Shown: piece by piece, positions 1-9,804 of the stretch | How the letters are laid out: each line of letters starts with the position of its first letter | Numbering within the stretch: the stretch's first letter is position 1 | From: Chersky-840 sp963848335 | GTDB taxonomy: Bacteria; Actinomycetota; Acidimicrobiia; Acidimicrobiales; UBA8190 | Assembly: GCA_963848335.1 (NCBI GenBank) | Contig: CAWKDD010000003.1 | Span: 496,001-560,000 of the forward strand | Direction of reading: 5' to 3' | DNA: 64,000 nt | Position numbers and translations under genes: made by a program | Notes under the pieces: model-generated | Seen by the model: only the letters and a program-made list of their open reading frames with translations | Told to the model about the DNA's origin: nothing | The model's database searches: none

Positions 1-1299
1 GCTCCCGGAGCCGTCGTCGGTAGGAGTCAGGAGCCCTTGGTACGGCCATCGGGATCCGCCGACATTGCCCCCGGCCAGGAACGGCACCGTGGTCGACGGA
101 TTGGGATGATCGAGGTGCAGCCAACGACCGACGGTCGCCTCGAGATGAGTGATATGGAGATTGGCGTCAGATTGCAGGACGTCGACGTTGTTGAGCAGGT
201 TCCGCACGGCGTTCTTGCCCAGCAGAATCGGGTTGGCGGTGGCGACGACCCTGTCCTCGTTGCTCGTCTGGCCGACAAGGTTGTGGAAGGTCTCGAGGTT
301 GCGCAGCGTCATGGGCAACGTGAGTGTGCCAGCCGCCACCAGCGCGATCGCGACCCACCCACATGTCGTGCGGAAGGGCCAGCGATCGCGCCACGCCATC
401 ACGATGATGGCCACGGCGAGCGGTACCAGACCCAGGGCAGCATCGACCTTCGTGACAACAGCCAGCCCAGCGGCCGCACCGACCAGCAGCAACAGGACGG
501 CGTCAGGCCGACGAAGACGCCACAACACGACGACGAGGTAGGTGGCACTCAGCATGACCGTAGCCACGAACAGATCGTTGAGCGCACTCGTAGCCTGCAA
601 GATGCCGAGCGGAAGGCAAGCCGCCAGCAGGAATCCCCATAAGGCTGCCGATCGCCTGCCACCCAGCAGGCGCGCCAGGCCTGTCACCATCACGACCGAC
701 GACACGTAGGCGACCCACTGCGGCACGAAGACGAAGCGGTCGGTGCCGTCGAGCAGGAGCACCTGCGTGAGGAAATACTCGTCGAGTCGTCCGTAGTAGA
801 GCTGTCGCAGGCTGTAGGTGGGATAGTTGTCCACGCTACGGTTGCTCGCCCATGCCGCCGCCCTCGTCAGGTGGTAATTCATGGCGTCGGGGCTGTTGGG
901 AGCAGACGTGGCTCCGAGCCACAGGAGGAAGCACGCCACGGCGCCGAACACCACCAGAACCAACACGGTGCCGGTGAGCCATTGTCGGTGTCGAGCGCGG
1001 TTCACGCTGAGGGGCACCTTGAGCCGCACGGTCGCCCCGACGGCCAACGCGATGTATAGGATCCACCAGCAAACGAGTCCCTGGCGATCGAGACCGTGGA
1101 CCGCGCTCAGGATCTCGGTGGCTGCAAGGCCGACGACGAGGTAGACCACGTACCCTGCCGCGGCCGCGGTGAACCATGTCTGTAACGAGTTGGATGCCTT
1201 CCCGAGCGAGATCGCGATCGCTCTCGTCAGGCAGACCGTGACCAGCAGCCCGGCTGGAAGTAGAAACGAGAGTCCACTTAGCGACGCGCCGATCTTCAT
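1..1299 (-). CDS. Polytopic membrane protein, GT-C glycosyltransferase-like (3' end beyond window)
   Basis: Reading the minus strand from the ATG at 1299 gives 433 codons without a stop, running off the left edge, so the C-terminus is missing. The protein starts MKIGASLSGLSFLLPAGLL and has many long hydrophobic segments. After about 130 residues comes a soluble loop rich in Asp, Tyr and Asn (SPDAMNYHL, then YYGRLDEYFL). An acidic/aromatic loop after the first membrane spans is typical of dolichyl-phosphate-mannose or ArnT-type GT-C transferases, which move sugars from lipid carriers at the outer membrane face. The fold class is inferred from this layout; substrate is unknown. It is divergent from the membrane protein starting at 1504, and the pair may share a role in envelope glycosylation. 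Confidence 0.6.
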   Translation of the reverse strand, partial: MKIGASLSGLSFLLPAGLLVTVCLTRAIAISLGKASNSLQTWFTAAAAGYVVYLVVGLAATEILSAVHGLDRQGLVCWWILYIALAVGATVRLKVPLSVNRARHRQWLTGTVLVLVVFGAVACFLLWLGATSAPNSPDAMNYHLTRAAAWASNRSVDNYPTYSLRQLYYGRLDEYFLTQVLLLDGTDRFVFVPQWVAYVSSVVMVTGLARLLGGRRSAALWGFLLAACLPLGILQATSALNDLFVATVMLSATYLVVVLWRLRRPDAVLLLLVGAAAGLAVVTKVDAALGLVPLAVAIIVMAWRDRWPFRTTCGWVAIALVAAGTLTLPMTLRNLETFHNLVGQTSNEDRVVATANPILLGKNAVRNLLNNVDVLQSDANLHITHLEATVGRWLHLDHPNPSTTVPFLAGGNVGGSRWPYQGLLTPTDDGSGS

Positions 1300-1503
1300 A
1301 GGCCAGGCGAAGATACCAGTCAGAAGCGAAGAACGGCCCTTCGGTCGAGACGGAGGACGTTAGGATCGAGCCGTGACGAGGACCGACGGTACGCCAGGTG
1401 TCCCATCCCGGCGCGCCGTGATGAAGATCACGAACGCCCCCGGTGAGCGACGGGTCTGGCCCGTTCGGCGTGCCGTTCCGTCCACCAGGTGACCGTCTGA
1501 TCC

Positions 1504-3486
1504 ATGACGACAGATGCACCCACGGGAACGGTCTCGGGCCCTGCTGCGACGAAAGACGAGACGGCTCCCGGCCGACCACGACGTCGACGCAACCAGGCCC
1601 ACGGAACTTTGAAGGGAAAGCGCTGGTGGCCGGCGGCGGTCTGTTGTGGGTTCTATGTGGTGTTGAGTCTCCTGGAGTTCGGACTGTCCACGTCACTGGG
1701 CTCCGGGCAGATGGCGGGAATCCACACGCCTGACCAAGTCCAGCAGATCTGGTTCATCGAGTGGGCGCGTTACTCGCTTGTTCACGGACACAATCCCTTC
1801 TACACGCAATGGCAGAACTACCCGGTGGGCATGAACCTGCTCGGGAACACCTCCATGCTGGCCCTCGGCGTCCTCTTCTCGCCTGTGACATCACTGTTCG
1901 GGCCGATAGTGACGTGGAACATCCTGATCCGCTTAGCCCTCGTCGTGTCTGCCACCTCGATGTGCCTGGTGCTACGCCGGTGGACAACGTGGTGGCCGGC
2001 AGCCTTCCTGGGAGGCCTGCTCTACGGCTTTTCCGCCTATGCCACCTTCTACGCCGTCGGCTACCTCTTTCTAATCTTTGTTCCCCTCCCGCCGCTGATC
2101 CTCCTTCTCCTCTACGAGATCATGGTGCGGCAACGGTGGCGACCGGCGAGGACCGGCGTCCTCCTCGGCGTGACGTGCGCCGTTCAATACTTCATCTCCG
2201 CCGAGGTGCTGACCAGCACCATCCTCCTCGGAGCCTTCGCATGTCTGGTCCACGTGTTCGTGCACCGCAGGGAGCTTGCCGCAAGACGGGCGTACTTGAT
2301 GACGGCGCTGACCCGCGCCGTCATGGTGGGAGGGGTGCTGCTCGCGTATCCGGTGCTCTTTACGCTCTTCGGGCCCGCACACGTGCACGGTGCCCCAAAG
2401 TTGGCGGGAGGGGCGGGCGACCTGCTGGGCGTCTTCGTGCCGGGCTTTTACCAATGGGTCGACCCATCGTCGACGAAGAGCATCTGGACGCAATTCGGGC
2501 CCTACTTCTATTCGGCGTCCCTGTACCTCGGCATCCCACTCGTCTTGATTCTCGTGGCGACCGTGATATGGCTGCGACACCGTGCCCTGGTGGTGTTTGC
2601 CGGCGCAATGACAGCCGTGGCCTTGGTGCTGTCCCTAGGTTCGCCTCTCTATGTCGATCATCACGACACACACGTTCCTCTCCCGTTCGCTCTCCTTGCT
2701 CACGCCCCGATTGTCGACGGCCTCGTCGCAACTCGTTTCTCGCTCTTCACCTACCTTTTCGGAGCAGGCGTGTTGGCGATCGGGCTTGACCATCTCCATG
2801 GACGAGTGAACCAATGGGGCCGGTTGCAGCGACGCCGGCGTGGTTGGAGGGCCGTCGTTGCCGGCGGTGCCGGATTCGTTGTCGCCGCGATTGCGGTTGT
2901 CCCTCTGATACCGAGACACCACCAACCGGCGTCGCCGATACATGTGCCCACGGTGTTCACGTCGAGATGGATCACGTCCATGCCGTCTGGGGGCATCGTC
3001 CTCGCCTACCCCTATCCGAGTGCACTGGTCCACACGCTCAGAGGCGTCCCGTCGATCTACTACCCATTCGTCAACTCCGTGGATGAAGCCATGCTCTACC
3101 AAGCGCTTTCCGGTATGCACTTCAAGCTGATCGGCGGGTACGGATGGACGCCGTCGAAGGCGACCGAAGGCATCGCCCATCCATCTACGCTGAAGCCGGT
3201 CTCGGTGGAGACGCTCTTCAATGTGTCCTTCTACGGCGTTGCAACTCCTGCCCAGCGCCGGTTGCTGGCCCAGAGCAACCTCACCGCCGATCTAAGGCAA
3301 TTCCTGCGTAGCTACCACGTCGACTCCGTCATCGTCCTCCCATTGGGGCAACAGCGATCTACCGTGATCAGCCGACTCACCGCGTCGCTCGGTCCTCCAT
3401 CTCGTTCGGATGCGGACGGAGTCATCAGCTGGTTCGGAGTTCAGGATCGTCTCGTCCACCTCTCCGGAGGTTCCCCGGGCCGGTGA
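1504..3486 (+). CDS. Large polytopic membrane protein, GT-C glycosyltransferase-like
   Basis: A 660-residue protein with a basic, Pro/Arg-rich cytoplasmic N-terminus (about 40 residues), a first membrane span, an external loop containing NPFYTQWQNYPVGMN, then about ten hydrophobic segments to roughly residue 470. A soluble C-terminal domain of about 180 residues follows. This is the plan of bacterial GT-C and YfhO-like proteins that act on polyprenyl-linked sugars. No catalytic residue can be assigned with certainty. The ATG at 1504 is used; its upstream gap of about 200 bp is shared with the divergent membrane gene. Codons are visibly more A/T-tolerant than in the rest of the window. Specific substrate is unknown. 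Confidence 0.65.
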   Translation: MTTDAPTGTVSGPAATKDETAPGRPRRRRNQAHGTLKGKRWWPAAVCCGFYVVLSLLEFGLSTSLGSGQMAGIHTPDQVQQIWFIEWARYSLVHGHNPFYTQWQNYPVGMNLLGNTSMLALGVLFSPVTSLFGPIVTWNILIRLALVVSATSMCLVLRRWTTWWPAAFLGGLLYGFSAYATFYAVGYLFLIFVPLPPLILLLLYEIMVRQRWRPARTGVLLGVTCAVQYFISAEVLTSTILLGAFACLVHVFVHRRELAARRAYLMTALTRAVMVGGVLLAYPVLFTLFGPAHVHGAPKLAGGAGDLLGVFVPGFYQWVDPSSTKSIWTQFGPYFYSASLYLGIPLVLILVATVIWLRHRALVVFAGAMTAVALVLSLGSPLYVDHHDTHVPLPFALLAHAPIVDGLVATRFSLFTYLFGAGVLAIGLDHLHGRVNQWGRLQRRRRGWRAVVAGGAGFVVAAIAVVPLIPRHHQPASPIHVPTVFTSRWITSMPSGGIVLAYPYPSALVHTLRGVPSIYYPFVNSVDEAMLYQALSGMHFKLIGGYGWTPSKATEGIAHPSTLKPVSVETLFNVSFYGVATPAQRRLLAQSNLTADLRQFLRSYHVDSVIVLPLGQQRSTVISRLTASLGPPSRSDADGVISWFGVQDRLVHLSGGSPGR

Positions 3487-3544
3487 CCCCACTCGGGAGG
3501 TCGTTCCCGTCGGTCGTGCGCAGGACGGGCAGTGTCGATACCGG

Positions 3545-4908
3545 TCAGGCGACCCAGATGGTCTTGGCCTCGCAGAATTCCTTGATCCCGAGTCCCGACA
3601 GCTCGCGGCCGTAACCCGAGCACTTCGTCCCCCCGAAGGGCAGCTCGGCGGTGGACGCCACCATGGCGTTGACGAAGACCATGCCAACTTCGAGGCCCTC
3701 CACGAACCGTTGGCGCTCGTCCTCGTCGGTGGTCCACACGCTCGCGCCCAGCCCGAACCGGGAGTCGTTGGCCATGCGCAGGGCATCGTCGGCGTCGTCC
3801 GCCTTGTACAGCAGGGCCACGGGCGCGAACACCTCCTCGCTGTCGACGCGCATCGACGGAGTGATGCCGGTGATCACCGTGGGAAGGTAGAAGAACCCCG
3901 GGCCCTCCCCGGGGTGGCCCCCGCACAGCACCGCGGCCCCCTGGGCGCGGGCGTCCTCGACCTGCCCGTGGACGTCGTCGCGCCCTTGGGCGGTGGCCAG
4001 TGGTCCGACGTCGGTGCCGGGCTCCATGGGGTCTCCCACCACCAGTCCCCGGACGGTCTCGGTGAAGGCTTCCTCGAACGCGTCGTACACGGCGCTGTGC
4101 ACGATGAAGCGCTTGGCTGCGATGCAGCTCTGGCCGTTGTTCTGTACCCGGGCCTGCACACCCACCGCCACGGCCCGATCGAGGTCGGCCGACGGCAACA
4201 CGATGAAGGGGTCGCTCCCCCCAATTCGAGCACGGACTTCTTGAGGGCCCGTCCCGCCCCCTCCGCCACCGACCGGCCCGCCCCCTCGGACCCGGTGAGG
4301 GTCACGGCCCGCACACGGTCGTCCTCGATGACCCCGGCCACGTCCCGCGCCGCGATGAGCAGGGTCTGGAACGCACCGGGCGGGTACCCGGCCCGCCGGA
4401 ACACGTCCTCGATGAGCAGCGCCGTCTGCGGCACGTTCGATGCGTGTTTCAACAGGCCGACGTTCCCCGCCATGAGGCCGGGCGCCGCGAACCGCATCAC
4501 CTGCCACATGGGGAAGTTCCAGGGCATGACAGCCAGCACCGGCCCCATGGGCTCGTAGCGCACCCGGCTCTGGCGGGCAGAGGTGCTGACCAGCTCGTCT
4601 TCGAGCAAACCCTCGGCGTGCTCGGCGAACCAACGCAGCGCCGCGCCACATTTGGCCACTTCCCCCTTGGCCGACGCGAAGGTCTTGCCCATCTCGGTGG
4701 TGAGGACCAGGGCGATGTCGGGCAGCTCGCCCTCGAGCAGCTCGGCGGCGGCCACGGCCAGGTGGGCCCGCTCCTCGAACGACACCTTGCGGTAGAGGGC
4801 AAAAGCACGCTCGGCGGCGGCGAGCTTGGCCTCCACCTGTGCACCGGAATCGGGCTCGAAGACCTTTACGGTCTCGCCCGTGGCGGGATTGACGGTCGCG
4901 ATCGGCAT
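3545..4908 (-). CDS. NAD(P)-dependent aldehyde dehydrogenase (succinate-semialdehyde type), single-base frameshift
   Basis: Two reading frames together make one full aldehyde dehydrogenase of about 454 residues. The N-terminal part from ATG 4908 (MPIATVNPATGETV) carries the PWNFPMWQ cofactor-site motif and ends its good match at the catalytic-Glu motif SVLELGG. The other frame then continues SDPFIVLPSADL and contains the nucleophile motif NNGQSCIAAKR, EEVFAPV and PFGGTKCSGYGREL. The switch falls at a run of six C at 4217-4222; a seventh C would restore the frame. The family oxidises aldehydes such as succinate semialdehyde to acids. It is last in a leftward series after the MFS and acyl-CoA ligase genes, 88 bp downstream of the ligase. 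A sequencing error is more likely than a pseudogene because both halves keep all key residues. Confidence 0.85.
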
Positions 4909-4996
4909 CCCCAGATCATCGCCCACCGGGCCGACGGCGGCATACCACCCCACAGGGGACACCCGAGGGCCCCCGGGACGGGCCCGGCCCGACGAA

Positions 4997-6349
4997 TCAG
5001 TCCCCGGCGGCGCCCGCCCGGTCCAGGCCCAGGGCCGAAGCCAGGTCGCGCCGGCGCAGCTTGCCGGTGTGGGTATGGGGCAGCTCGTCCACGAAGAAGT
5101 ACTCCTTGGGCCGCTTGTAGGGAGCCAGACGCCGAGCCACGTGACGACGAAGCGCGTCCTCGTCGACCACACCCACCACCGCCGCGCACACCCGCTCGCC
5201 CCAGTCCCGGTCGGCAAGGGCGAAGACGGCGACTTCGGCGACACCGGGGGCCTCGGCCAGCGCCGACTCCACCTCGACGGGATAGACGTTGACGCCCCCA
5301 GTGATGATGAGGTCGTCGCGCCGTCCCTCCAAGAAGAGGTACCCGTCCTCGTCGACACGGCCCATGTCGCCCACGGTGAAGGCGTCTCCTCGCCAGGCGC
5401 GTGCCGTGGAGGCAGCGTCGTGCCAGTATTCGAAACGCGCGAAACCCGGTGCGTGGCACCACACCGTGCCGTCGTCGTCGAGCTCGAGGCGCCGGCCGGG
5501 TCGGGCCCGGCCCACGGTCCCGGGCCGCTCCAGCCACTGCTCGGGGGAGCACACGGTGAACTGTCCCTCGGTGGACCCGTAGAACTCCCACAGGACCCCC
5601 GGCCCCACCCGCGCCAGCGCGGCGCGCTTGAGGGGGACAGGACACGGTGAACCGGCGTGCACCAGGAGTCGCAACGAGGTGAAACGCTCCGGGCCCTCGG
5701 GCCGGGCCAGGACACGCTGCAGCGCCGTGGGCGCCATGAACGTGGTGGTGGGCTCGAACCGACCGAGGGCGGCGACGACCGCCGCCGCGTCGAAACGAGG
5801 GAGCACGACGACACGACCGCCTCGCAGCAGCGCGGCTCCGGCAAGGCGCACCGAGACCGAGTGGTACATGGGCGAGCACACGAGGTGGGTGTCCCAGGCG
5901 TCGAAGCCCCACTGGTCGGCTTCGTCCTCGAACAACCCACGGGCCTCGCTCTCCCCGAGCACACCGGAGAAGACCCCCTTGGGCCGGCCGGTCGTCCCCG
6001 ACGTGTAGTGCATCGGGCGCACGAGCGGAAAGGGCGCCAACTCGAGCTCCGGGCCCGAGAGCAGAGGAGCCAACCCCGAAGCATCGGTCACCACCAGAGC
6101 AGGCTCGGCGTCGGCGACGAGCACGTCACGCTCCGAGGGGAGCAACGTGGCGTTGAGCAGGACGGGGACGACCCCTCTGCGGGCTGCCCCCAGGACGCAG
6201 ACGAGCAGGGTCGCCGAGGACGGCAGACAGAACACCACACGGTCCCCGGCGCCGATGCCACTCTGTTCGAGGGCGCCCGCCACCCGCCGCTGGGCGCTCT
6301 CCGCCGCGGTGGGATCGACCGTCTCGGCCCCGGTCCGAGCCGCGCTCAC
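4997..6349 (-). CDS. AMP-dependent acyl-CoA synthetase/ligase
   Basis: A 450-residue adenylate-forming enzyme that would activate a carboxylic acid with ATP and join it to CoA. The P-loop-like motif HYTSGTTGRPKGV is present, followed by the later core motif EFYGSTEG, the hinge motif WRGDAFTVGDMGRVDEDGY, and the C-terminal Lys region HTGKLRRRDL. The N-terminal domain is short for the family (about 500 residues is usual), so the GTG at 6349 is chosen as the most upstream plausible start before the MFS gene. It lies 34 bp downstream of the MFS transporter on the same strand, and an aldehyde dehydrogenase follows, suggesting uptake and activation of a small acid. The acid substrate cannot be told from sequence. 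Confidence 0.85.
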   Translation of the reverse strand: MSAARTGAETVDPTAAESAQRRVAGALEQSGIGAGDRVVFCLPSSATLLVCVLGAARRGVVPVLLNATLLPSERDVLVADAEPALVVTDASGLAPLLSGPELELAPFPLVRPMHYTSGTTGRPKGVFSGVLGESEARGLFEDEADQWGFDAWDTHLVCSPMYHSVSVRLAGAALLRGGRVVVLPRFDAAAVVAALGRFEPTTTFMAPTALQRVLARPEGPERFTSLRLLVHAGSPCPVPLKRAALARVGPGVLWEFYGSTEGQFTVCSPEQWLERPGTVGRARPGRRLELDDDGTVWCHAPGFARFEYWHDAASTARAWRGDAFTVGDMGRVDEDGYLFLEGRRDDLIITGGVNVYPVEVESALAEAPGVAEVAVFALADRDWGERVCAAVVGVVDEDALRRHVARRLAPYKRPKEYFFVDELPHTHTGKLRRRDLASALGLDRAGAAGD

Positions 6350-6383
6350 CGCCGCACCGTCGGGGTCGGGCGTGTCGTCGCGC

Positions 6384-7640
6384 TCACGGGGTGACGGGAG
6401 CCGCCGTCACGTCGTCGGGCGCGGGGAGGTTCTCGAGCGCGGCAAAGAGATGGGGGCGGAGGATGCCGAGGCACACCATGACGGTGAAGAGCGCCGCACC
6501 CGAGACCGCGGTGACCTCCCGGATGCCGACGACATGGGCGATGGCACCTTCGGCCACCGCACCCACGGGATAGATGGCTCCCAGCACCATCATGTACAGC
6601 CCCAGAACACGCCCTCTGGCCTGGGGCGGGGCCCGCCGCTGGACCACGGTGTTGAGCCCGGTGAGGACGCCGATGTAGCACGCCCCCACGAGGAGGATGG
6701 AGGCGGCGGCTCCCCACAGCGTCGGGACCGACCCGTAGCAGACCAGTGCCAGGGGGAAGGCCAAGAGCGCGCCCACGAGGAGACGGCGCCCGAGAGCCAT
6801 GACGAGCGGGGCCAGCACGAGGGCACTGCAGACGGCTCCGATGCCCTGGGCCGTGAGCAGCACCGAAGTTCCTGTCGCCCCTCGGTGCAAGGCGGTGATC
6901 GCCATGGCGGGCACGAGCGCGATGAACGGCGAGCCGACCAGGGCGACGATCCCGATCAGGATGATGGCGCTGCGACATCCCGGCTCGGCGGCCGCGATCC
7001 GGGCACCTTCGACGATACGACGCAGGACCGTGCCGCCGTCCCCGCCACCGTGCTCCACGGCGGGGAGCCGGACCACCGCCAGCGCGGCCACCACGGCACC
7101 GAAGGACACCGCGTTCACGGCGAACACCCACGCCGCAGAGCCGGCGAGCAGCACCACGCCGGCGAGAGCAGGCCCGATGACACGACCCACGTTGAACTGC
7201 GCAGACGACAACGACACCGCCCCCAGCAGATCGTCGGCGGGCACCAGATCGGGGATCATGGCCTGATAGGTGGGGAACCCGACGGCTGCGGCCACGCCGC
7301 CGAGGAAGGCGACCACGACGAGCGCCCACGACGGGGCGTGGCCCGTGGCGGCGAGCACGGCCAACAAGGCCGCGAAGCATGCTTCGGCCAGCGTCGTCAG
7401 GATGAGCCAGCGGCGACGGTCGAGGCGGTCGGCGAGGACCCCGCCCACCGGGGAGAGCACCCCGATGGGGATGAAGGCGGCGGCGGCGACCGCGCCGGTC
7501 CACAACGGATTGTGGGACCGAGCGGTGACCACGACCCCGAGCGCCACGGCCTGCATCCAGGAGCCGACGTTGGACACCAGCGCCGAGCTCCAGACGAGGG
7601 CGAAGTTCTTCGAGCGCAGGGGCCGCAGCGAGGTCAGCAC
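6384..7640 (-). CDS. MFS transporter, EntS/MFS_3-like
   Basis: A 418-residue inner-membrane protein with about twelve hydrophobic segments. It begins with LRPLRSKNFALVWSSALVSN, the N-terminal signature of the EntS-like branch (major facilitator superfamily), and carries the loop-2/3 motif GGVLADRLDRRRWLI (the GxLaDrxgrr motif A). Members export siderophores, drugs or metabolites using the proton gradient. The GTG at 7640 starts the gene; about 93 bp separate it from the divergent sirtuin. It is the first gene of a probable operon with acyl-CoA ligase and aldehyde dehydrogenase. Substrate unknown. Confidence 0.85.
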   Translation of the reverse strand: MLTSLRPLRSKNFALVWSSALVSNVGSWMQAVALGVVVTARSHNPLWTGAVAAAAFIPIGVLSPVGGVLADRLDRRRWLILTTLAEACFAALLAVLAATGHAPSWALVVVAFLGGVAAAVGFPTYQAMIPDLVPADDLLGAVSLSSAQFNVGRVIGPALAGVVLLAGSAAWVFAVNAVSFGAVVAALAVVRLPAVEHGGGDGGTVLRRIVEGARIAAAEPGCRSAIILIGIVALVGSPFIALVPAMAITALHRGATGTSVLLTAQGIGAVCSALVLAPLVMALGRRLLVGALLAFPLALVCYGSVPTLWGAAASILLVGACYIGVLTGLNTVVQRRAPPQARGRVLGLYMMVLGAIYPVGAVAEGAIAHVVGIREVTAVSGAALFTVMVCLGILRPHLFAALENLPAPDDVTAAPVTP

Positions 7641-7733
7641 GGTGCGCCGAGGCTACCGCCGGGCCGTGGCCGTCGATCCGGCACGAGCGCATCCGGTTCC
7701 CCATGGGCTTGCGCAGAGCGCGAGACTCAGGCC

Positions 7734-8576
7734 ATGGACAGCGGCGCCGGGAGCGATTGGGATCCCGACGACTGGGAGGGGCGCATCCGGGGCGCGGCCG
7801 GGACGAGCCCCGAGGGGCTCGAGCGGGCCCGTCGGCTCCTGGCCCGCAGCGAGCGCACCGTGGTGCTCACCGGCGCGGGCATCTCGACGGACTCGGGCAT
7901 CGCGGACTTCCGCGGGCCCAACGGGCTCTGGACCAAGGACCCCACCGCCGAGAAGATGGCGACGCTGCAGACCTACATGACCGACCCCGACGTGCGACGG
8001 CGGGCCTGGCGCAACCGGGTGGAGTCACGGGCATGGGAGGCCGAGCCCAACGCCGGACACCGTGCGCTCGTGGCTCTGGAACGTCGCGGCGTCTTGCACA
8101 CCCTGGTGACCCAGAACGTCGACGGCCTCCACCAGGCGGCGGGAAACGACCCCGAGCGGGTGGTGGAGATCCACGGCACCATGCGAGAGGTGGTGTGCAT
8201 GTCCTGCGGCACGCGCACCGCCATGTCCGACGTGCTCGAACGGGTGCGCGCCGGGGAGGAGGACCCCTCCTGCACCGCCGATCGGGGCCCGACGCTGTGC
8301 AACGGCATCCTGAAGTCGGCCACCATCAGTTTCGGCCAGAACCTGGTGCCCGACGACCTGGTGCGCGCCGAGGAAGCGGCCCGAGCCTGCGACTTGATGC
8401 TGGCGGTAGGATCGACTCTGTCGGTCTACCCCGCCGCCGGGCTGGTTCCCGCCGCGCATCTCTCGGGCGCCCCCGTCGTCATCGTGAACGCCGACCCCAC
8501 CGAGTACGACTCGATCGCCGACGTGGTGGTGCGGGGCCCCATCAGCCTCGTCCTGCCGGCCCTCCTCGAGGGCTGA
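7734..8576 (+). CDS. Sir2-family NAD-dependent protein deacylase
   Basis: A 280-residue sirtuin that would remove acyl groups from lysines using NAD. The GAGIS nucleotide motif lies at residues 47-51, TQNVDGLH at about 127-133, and the catalytic His in EIHGTM at about 147. The zinc-ribbon cysteines are C155 and C158, then C180 and C189. The second pair is eight residues apart instead of the usual two, and the following segment reads ILKSATISFGQ rather than the common LRPDVVWFGE. The ATG at 7734 is chosen because the Sir2 domain begins about 30 residues later; longer upstream reading is low quality. The gene is divergent from the MFS operon and stands alone. Confidence 0.85.
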   Translation: MDSGAGSDWDPDDWEGRIRGAAGTSPEGLERARRLLARSERTVVLTGAGISTDSGIADFRGPNGLWTKDPTAEKMATLQTYMTDPDVRRRAWRNRVESRAWEAEPNAGHRALVALERRGVLHTLVTQNVDGLHQAAGNDPERVVEIHGTMREVVCMSCGTRTAMSDVLERVRAGEEDPSCTADRGPTLCNGILKSATISFGQNLVPDDLVRAEEAARACDLMLAVGSTLSVYPAAGLVPAAHLSGAPVVIVNADPTEYDSIADVVVRGPISLVLPALLEG

Positions 8577-8634
8577 GCACGCGTCCCCCGCGCCGGGCCG
8601 AGACCGCCCGGGTCCCGTCAGACGGTGGGCGCCC

Positions 8635-9804
8635 TCAGATGGACGGTGCGTTCGAGGTGGACACGTAATTGACCAGGCCCAGGCACATCTCGTCCGACGA
8701 GCCGTCACCCCAGGTGACGTAGCGGGGCGGGAGGTTGCGCAACTGCGGCAGCTCCTGGCGCAACGTCGGGTTGTAGGTGCAGGTGACCTGGATGGTGTCG
8801 CCCTTCTTGGTCGTGACAGGCGCGATGTCGTAGGAGCGCTGGTAGTCGAAGTTGTAGTTGGTGATGTTCAGGAGCGTCTTCGCATCCGGGGTGCCCGGAT
8901 CGAGGACGAATTTCATCCCCTGCCCGAGCAGGTGCATGTGCGCCGTCAACCGGACGATCGTCCCCGTCGGAGCGGGCCACGTGCACGAGGTGGTGTCGCC
9001 ACCCGGTGGGTCAGCCGGATTGCGCCCGCAGAATTGCTCCAGGAAATTCACGAACTGCACGGCGCTCTGTCCGAAGCGCTGTCCGGTGTCGACGAGCGAG
9101 GCCGCCCGGTCGCACAACGGGCCTGTGACCCCCGCCGGGCACGGGATGTCGGGGGGCGCGGGCAGCAGGTCCAGGCGCAATGGGGTCAGATCGGCAGAGG
9201 CGGGCACGGTGTGCAGGACCAGGCTGGGGCGCTCGGGTTTGTCCCCTTCGAGCAGGTTGTAGTGGACCTGCATGATGACCAGGCTGCCGGCCGGGAACGG
9301 CACTCCGGTCCCCTTGGGCGCGACGTCCACTCCGTGCCCCGGCGCCCACGCCGTCAGCCACGGGGTGTTCGACACCTGGACGAACGACGTGTTGGGCAGG
9401 GGCGATTCGCCGAAGCACGTCCATCCCTTGCCCGAGGCGTCGTCGGAGAGCGCCGTCTGGGCCAGGTCGGGCGGGACCAGGAAGAGGATGGCGTGATGGA
9501 CCTCGAAGCTCTTCCCGTCGTTGGGGAAGAACTGGCTCTTGACGATGTAGGAGTCGGAGGTCACGTGCGGGTTGACCAGGGTGCAGTGGTAGTCGTCGGT
9601 ACCCCCCGCCGAGGCGTGCGGCGTGTAGGACACCGGGGACTGCAACGAGACCGTCGACTCCGCGGGGCCCGACGTGCTGGCGGCGGTGGCCGCCTTGGCC
9701 GACGGGGTCGGGCTCGAGCCGCAGGCTGCCAGACCCATGGCAATGGTTGCGGACACAAAGACCACGCGTACCGCAGAGGGAAGGGCGAAGCGTCGACGTT
9801 TCAC
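8635..9804 (-). CDS. Exported lipoprotein, copper type II monooxygenase-like (PHM/DBH fold)
   Basis: A 389-residue protein with a basic N-terminus, hydrophobic core and lipobox GLAAC, so it is likely a lipoprotein on the outer face of the membrane. The mature part shows the spaced metal ligands of ascorbate-dependent copper monooxygenases: a paired His in EVHHAILFL, QVHYN, the His-x-His pair in AHMHLLGQGM, and near the C-terminus SSDEMCLG, matching the Met-ligand region of peptidylglycine and dopamine monooxygenases. The spacing suits a two-domain PHM-like fold. Bacterial members are poorly studied, so hydroxylating activity is inference. The GTG at 9804 is used because it directly precedes the KRRR signal start. 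It has no obvious operon partner. Confidence 0.7.
   Translation of the reverse strand: MKRRRFALPSAVRVVFVSATIAMGLAACGSSPTPSAKAATAASTSGPAESTVSLQSPVSYTPHASAGGTDDYHCTLVNPHVTSDSYIVKSQFFPNDGKSFEVHHAILFLVPPDLAQTALSDDASGKGWTCFGESPLPNTSFVQVSNTPWLTAWAPGHGVDVAPKGTGVPFPAGSLVIMQVHYNLLEGDKPERPSLVLHTVPASADLTPLRLDLLPAPPDIPCPAGVTGPLCDRAASLVDTGQRFGQSAVQFVNFLEQFCGRNPADPPGGDTTSCTWPAPTGTIVRLTAHMHLLGQGMKFVLDPGTPDAKTLLNITNYNFDYQRSYDIAPVTTKKGDTIQVTCTYNPTLRQELPQLRNLPPRYVTWGDGSSDEMCLGLVNYVSTSNAPSI

Noticed and set aside
1371..1490. Short plus-strand frame of 39 codons in the gap between the two membrane genes
   Set aside because: Arg/Pro-rich, no domain or ribosome-binding site; the gap is better seen as a divergent promoter region.
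6147..7700. Long plus-strand frame running into the sirtuin
   Set aside because: It is antisense to the MFS and ligase genes; only the part from 7734 is a recognisable protein.
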